From: Apostichopus parvimensis
Lineage: Eukaryota; Echinodermata; Holothuroidea; Aspidochirotida; Stichopodidae
Reading direction: 5' to 3'
NCBI GenBank assembly: GCA_000934455.1
Contig: KN888954.1
Coordinates: 17,272 to 81,271 of the forward strand
Length of the DNA: 64,000 nucleotides
A model generated the notes under the pieces. That model had not been told where the DNA came from and did not search any database. It saw nothing but the letters and a program-made list of their open reading frames with translations. This document shows, piece after piece, positions 60,246 through 64,000 of the stretch. The number at the start of each line of letters is the position of its first letter. Within the stretch, counting starts at the first letter, position 1. The translations under genes were made by a program, and so were the position numbers.

Positions 60246-61283
60246 GATGAAGCTGTTAAGCATGTAAATGTGAGAGGCCAACCATCTGCAGAACGGAACA
60301 TATTTGTAAAGGACAATACAGATGAACTGGAAGTTGAATTGTGGAGCAGAAATGCAGATACTGCAGCAACACTACATGACAGGGTACAAATAACAAATGT
60401 TGTGAACGAACCAAACTCTGACCATCCTCAAACATTTTTGGCTATTACACAAAATATTTATTATTTTACTACCAACATTGTACGACATCCAACTACATAC
60501 AGGAAAAACAAAGACATAATTTCGAAAAACTTCGAAAAAAATGTATAGCCACAGTTGCTCCTCATTTTGGAAGGAATAACAAAGTCATTTGACTTTTTGG
60601 TTTTATCTGAACAGATCAGCACACCACCAGCTATCGACATTATTGCCTTCACAGCGAGTGACAACAACTTGAGCATACTGTGTTCTACTGGAGATAACAC
60701 TACAGAGTATTCTGTGACGGATGTCAGCATCAAAGAATAATGGGATTACCATCAGCAGCATCGCACCATGATGTGGAAGAAGCCTTGACACTGGAACTAC
60801 CGATGACAGCTACTGTGACCATGCGCAGAAATGCAATTTTAGATTTAGCACCAGTGGCAGACAAACTCCTGGATTCAGACCCTTCAAAAGTTACAATGAG
60901 TTGGTCAATCGCACATTCTTTAACAAGTAATTTCTACCGCATCGAAGCGATGGCTTAGCACAATGTGCTGGTTTATGAATCCCTGTCCAGTGTTGATGAA
61001 ACTATACACATCGGCTGCCAGATTGACCAACAATCATTTAACTTTTCACCGTTTACTGGTTTTAGGATTTTATTTCACTTTTCTTGTAGATTAGGTTGAG
61101 ATTAACTTTCTTTCATTATTTTGTTCTCTTTTTTCCTTCAGTATTTGTCAAATGTATTCTGTTAGAGTGCGACTATAAAAAAGGGAAACATGGAAAAACA
61201 GCAGATCGCGGAAACCTGGTAGTAATTCCAGACCCGGGGAAAGAGAGTGACGGATACCCATGTACTCGGTGCAAACATCAGTG
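60246..61283 (+). pseudogene. Decayed gene with an OB-fold-like exon
   Basis: Exon-like block 1 starts at 60246 after an acceptor-like CATACTAG and reads AVKHVNVRGQPSAERNIFVK, then DELEVELWSRNADTAATLHD and RVQITNVVNEPN. The pattern of alternating hydrophobic strands, 'xVxLW', 'GDRVxIxN', resembles an OB fold as in the large subunit of replication protein A. Block 2 (60555-60960) reads, in changing frames, EGITKSFDFLVLSEQ, NTTEYSVTDVSIKE, EEALTLELPMTATVTMRRNA and SKVTMSWSIAHSLTSNFYRI. Block 3 (~61140-61283), after CTTTTTTCCTTCAG, reads CILLECDYKKGKHGKTADRG, VVIPDPGKESDGYPCTRCKH. Frame changes indicate a relic. RPA-like OB proteins are known both as host genes and as passengers of mobile elements; I cannot tell which this was. 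Confidence 0.4.
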
Positions 61284-61554
61284 AAATCTGAATTTATGTT
61301 TACTTTTACTAGTACAATTCCTACTATCCAAGTACATTCCATTTTATAACTACATTCACTTTATAAGCAGCCCAAATATACACATGACCTTGACATATTT
61401 CACCATAAAGGCAAGTGCAGAATATTTCAACATCTGTAACTTCACAACCAACCTACATTTCTCATGTCTGAACAATAATTTCTTCGCGAAAATATACCAA
61501 TTCTAAAGCCATTAGCTTTTATAACAAGTTTTACCTTTTTGGTTCCTTGCTTTT

Positions 61555-62010
61555 TGCAAAGCAAGGAACCTATGCGTTCAACTTGGCGTGTGTGTGCGTG
61601 TATTTGTGTGTGTGTTTATGTGACGCTTGGCTTGTGTACACGATATCTCCATAAGGAAATGATGTATCATGGTGAAACTTGGTGGGTGGATAGCCCATAG
61701 TAAGAGGATGATCCCTATTGTTATTGGTGCCCGAAAGGTCACCAAAGGTCAGTTAGATGCCAAAAACCAATATATTAAAAACAGCAATAACTCCCATTGA
61801 CAGGGTCCGACATGGTTGATATTTTGGGAGTAGTTGTGAATGGTGTAAGGGATCGTTTCAAAACATAACGGTAATGTGATTGAAAGGTCAAGAAAGGTCA
61901 ATGATAAAAACTAGTATTTTGCGATAACTTCAGAACGAAATGTCCGTTAGGGTTGGGAGTTGCTCCAATGTAATCCAATTGTCGACCCGCATCTGGGTGA
62001 CCCTTGACCT
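61555..62010 (+). repeat. Dispersed repeat with AGGTCA pairs and a TG-rich head
   Basis: Starts with GCAAAGCAAGGAACC and a TGTGTGTGCGTGTATTTGTG microsatellite. Two related ~145-bp units follow, each ending in paired half-sites: AAAGGTCACCAAAGGTCAG near 61736 and AAAGGTCAAGAAAGGTCAA near 61885. Each unit has a G-rich, GTGAAACTTGG- or TTGGGAG-like middle. Same style as 47940-48330. Confidence 0.65.
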
Positions 62011-64000
62011 CAATTTGTACGCTGGTGACCTTTACGTGTTTTGGGTATTTTTACAGTTTTGATGCTATTTTCAGATGTGAAAGGTACCTTCTCATCATAA
62101 ATGTCAATAGGTTGACCCCGTGTGACTTTTTTGTGCGAAGTTATATTAGTCCATCGGGGCAGGCTCGATACCGTTCACTGTCGTTGCACTTATTTAGTAC
62201 CAAGGTTTGATCAGATATTATGGTGTGTTTTCATATGCTAATTATTATTCTTCATGTTGGATGGTTCGGGAAGTGTTATCTTAAGAGTAAACAGCAGTTT
62301 AAGACGGACTCATTTAGTCCGCTTTGCGTTGTTAGGACTTCTCCGAACGCAGCGCTTTTTTTCAGTCAAGGGCCAATAAAAATCCTTATTGTATGGCATG
62401 TGATATGTCACCTGATAGAGAAATTGCTCGGCTCGGCGTGATGTATATGCACAGACTGTGTGTATGTAACCTTTGAACGTGTTTACAATTCGTCTGCATA
62501 ACGCACTGCATAACAAGAGAACGATGGGCTGAAAGTGTAAAGAAATTTACAGCCAACAGTTGGCAAACCGACGTCAAATGTGCCGAGATATGAAGCAGTG
62601 TTGAGGGTGGCAAATTTGTATAGCCTTGAAGGTGCTTCCATGATTCAATACACGAACGATGAAGGTAATTATAGGCCTGTTACTAATCCTCATGTTAGAG
62701 CATTACTGTGACAAGAAAGTATATATAACTTCCTCAAGTGATACGAATGCCAACTATGAAAATTTAGGATAAGGCTCTTCAATACTATACTAAGTACTAC
62801 TAGTTTGCCTTAGACTAGAAGTGATTAACGTAGCATCCATGAAGGATAGATCGACAGCTACTATATAGTGGAATCTGTTATTTTATGATACCATTTATTT
62901 CATGTTTTATTTGTCATGAAACAAAGAAATGAAATCAACACCAGTGTAGCTTCGATAGGCAGACTAACGTTAGGCCTATCAATATTCAATGTCGGCCTAG
63001 GCCTATGGTCTAGCCTCTAGTCTTGGATTAATTTGTCAAAACAGGGCCTTACTAAGCCCAGAGCATGTCTCTATGGCTGCTGGTAGTACTGGCACACACA
63101 TAAACAAATGTAGCCTGTAATGAAGCTTTTATACAGGCCACTAAGTATAAATAGGCGTAGGCAATGCTACAGTATTGCCTTGTCTCAGATTCCTTCTTGT
63201 ATTTTGTACACCTAACAAAGCGAGTTGGCATATGTAAGTTTCCAGCTATTTAGCATCAGCATGGCACTCGATTTATTACCACCTATAGTCTTATTACAGG
63301 TGTTTAAAAATTTGGTATAAAATATTTGATAAAAAAGCATCTTGCTTGGTTTATTTTACTTTGATGCATGTATGGTGAGGCCTTCTTTTAGTATGGGAAA
63401 CCTGTCAAGTAGGGTTGCATGTCTTCTCAAACCTTTGTAGTATGTGGGTTTGTAACTATGCCCTACCAAGCTCATGGCTCCAGACTTAGCCTACACTAAA
63501 ATAAATGGAATATTAGATGGCTTATTAATCAGTTGAGTTCCAGTGTAGATAAGATCTGTAAGTTACCCATTTATATCATTTAAATTTTTCTTTCAGTTTA
63601 AGTGACCTCATTGTTTTTAATACAAGATTCATGTGTATAGTAAACCTACTATTTGTCCTTATATTTATATTTGTGTGAGCGTTACGCCTTTTTAAGTTGT
63701 CCCACGATATCAGAGTCATCCGGTCCTACTCTCATGGGAAGGTGCTACTTGTAATTTTCCCAAACCTAAAAACATATATTTTCGCCTGGTCACCGCGTGT
63801 TTGACCAGCTACATTTGCGTTAAAGGTGAGTATAGAGGCAGACTTCAGGAGACGAACAGTGTTTAAAAATGCATTTATTCAAATTATGTTTAACACAACA
63901 TAAATTTGTTGTTTTCGAAAAATAACACTGCTTTAAGAATCCAACAACTCTTAAAATATTCTTCGGACTTTCCTCTTTTACTTCAGCCAACACATCCTGG
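62011..64000. other. No gene seen
   Basis: AT-rich sequence with TAGGCCTA-type words near 62970-63010. No supportable coding frame, splice pattern, RNA gene or repeat pair was found. Confidence 0.35.

Overview
This is eukaryotic, animal-type DNA: AT-rich, with introns, GT-AG style splice sites, tRNA-derived SINEs and many decayed mobile elements. The family mix (pogo with a PHD finger, multi-copy uncharacterised proteins with 'GCDxTSxF' motifs, AGGTCA-bearing dispersed repeats) suggests a marine invertebrate deuterostome, most likely an echinoderm. That is an inference; I cannot name a species. I see no convincing intact single-copy host gene. The window is a graveyard of accessory elements, several nested in one another, plus one 93-base assembly gap (30374-30466).

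Layout. 1-1.5 kb: one exon-like fragment, otherwise empty. 1.5-9.9 kb: an 8.4-kb element with about 570-bp terminal inverted repeats (TIRs) that contain 146-bp tandem units carrying the palindrome TGACCTAGGTCA; inside is a broken multi-exon gene of an uncharacterised family (gene A). 11.1-12.4 kb: a broken, tentatively hAT-like gene. 13.7-16.7 kb: a nearly intact gene (gene C) with a chromo-barrel-like domain, a coiled coil, a DDE-type core with a Cys pair and a C-terminal zinc knuckle. 17.1-17.5 kb: a full-length tRNA-SINE. 20.8-28.1 kb: a pogo-type DNA transposon with TIRs and a TA target duplication, interrupted by a young Ty3/gypsy-type LTR element at 23.0-27.4 kb with its own 5-bp target duplication.

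31.6-36.6 kb: a diverged direct repeat flanking a decayed CACTA-like transposase. 39.0-44.0 kb, minus strand: gene B, a second and divergent member of the gene A family with a different exon structure. 45.8-46.6 kb: a DUF4806-like remnant. 51.0-53.6 kb: a GGGTCCC minisatellite and a decayed Helitron whose helicase stops just after its Walker A motif, next to a broken hAT transposase (54.0-56.5 kb) that holds a SINE. 57.9-58.9 kb: a 1-kb element with 27-bp TIRs and 25-30 GATATC palindromes spaced about 21 bp apart. 60.2-61.3 kb: a decayed gene with an OB-fold-like exon. 59.5-62.0 kb and 47.9-48.3 kb: dispersed repeats with AGGTCA pairs. The last 2 kb hold nothing I can identify.

These genes do not form a pathway. 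The best candidates for something undescribed are the long-TIR element with its nuclear-receptor-like palindrome array and gene A/B family (homologous middle blocks, FEN1/PIN-like C-terminus), the phased GATATC element, and gene C.
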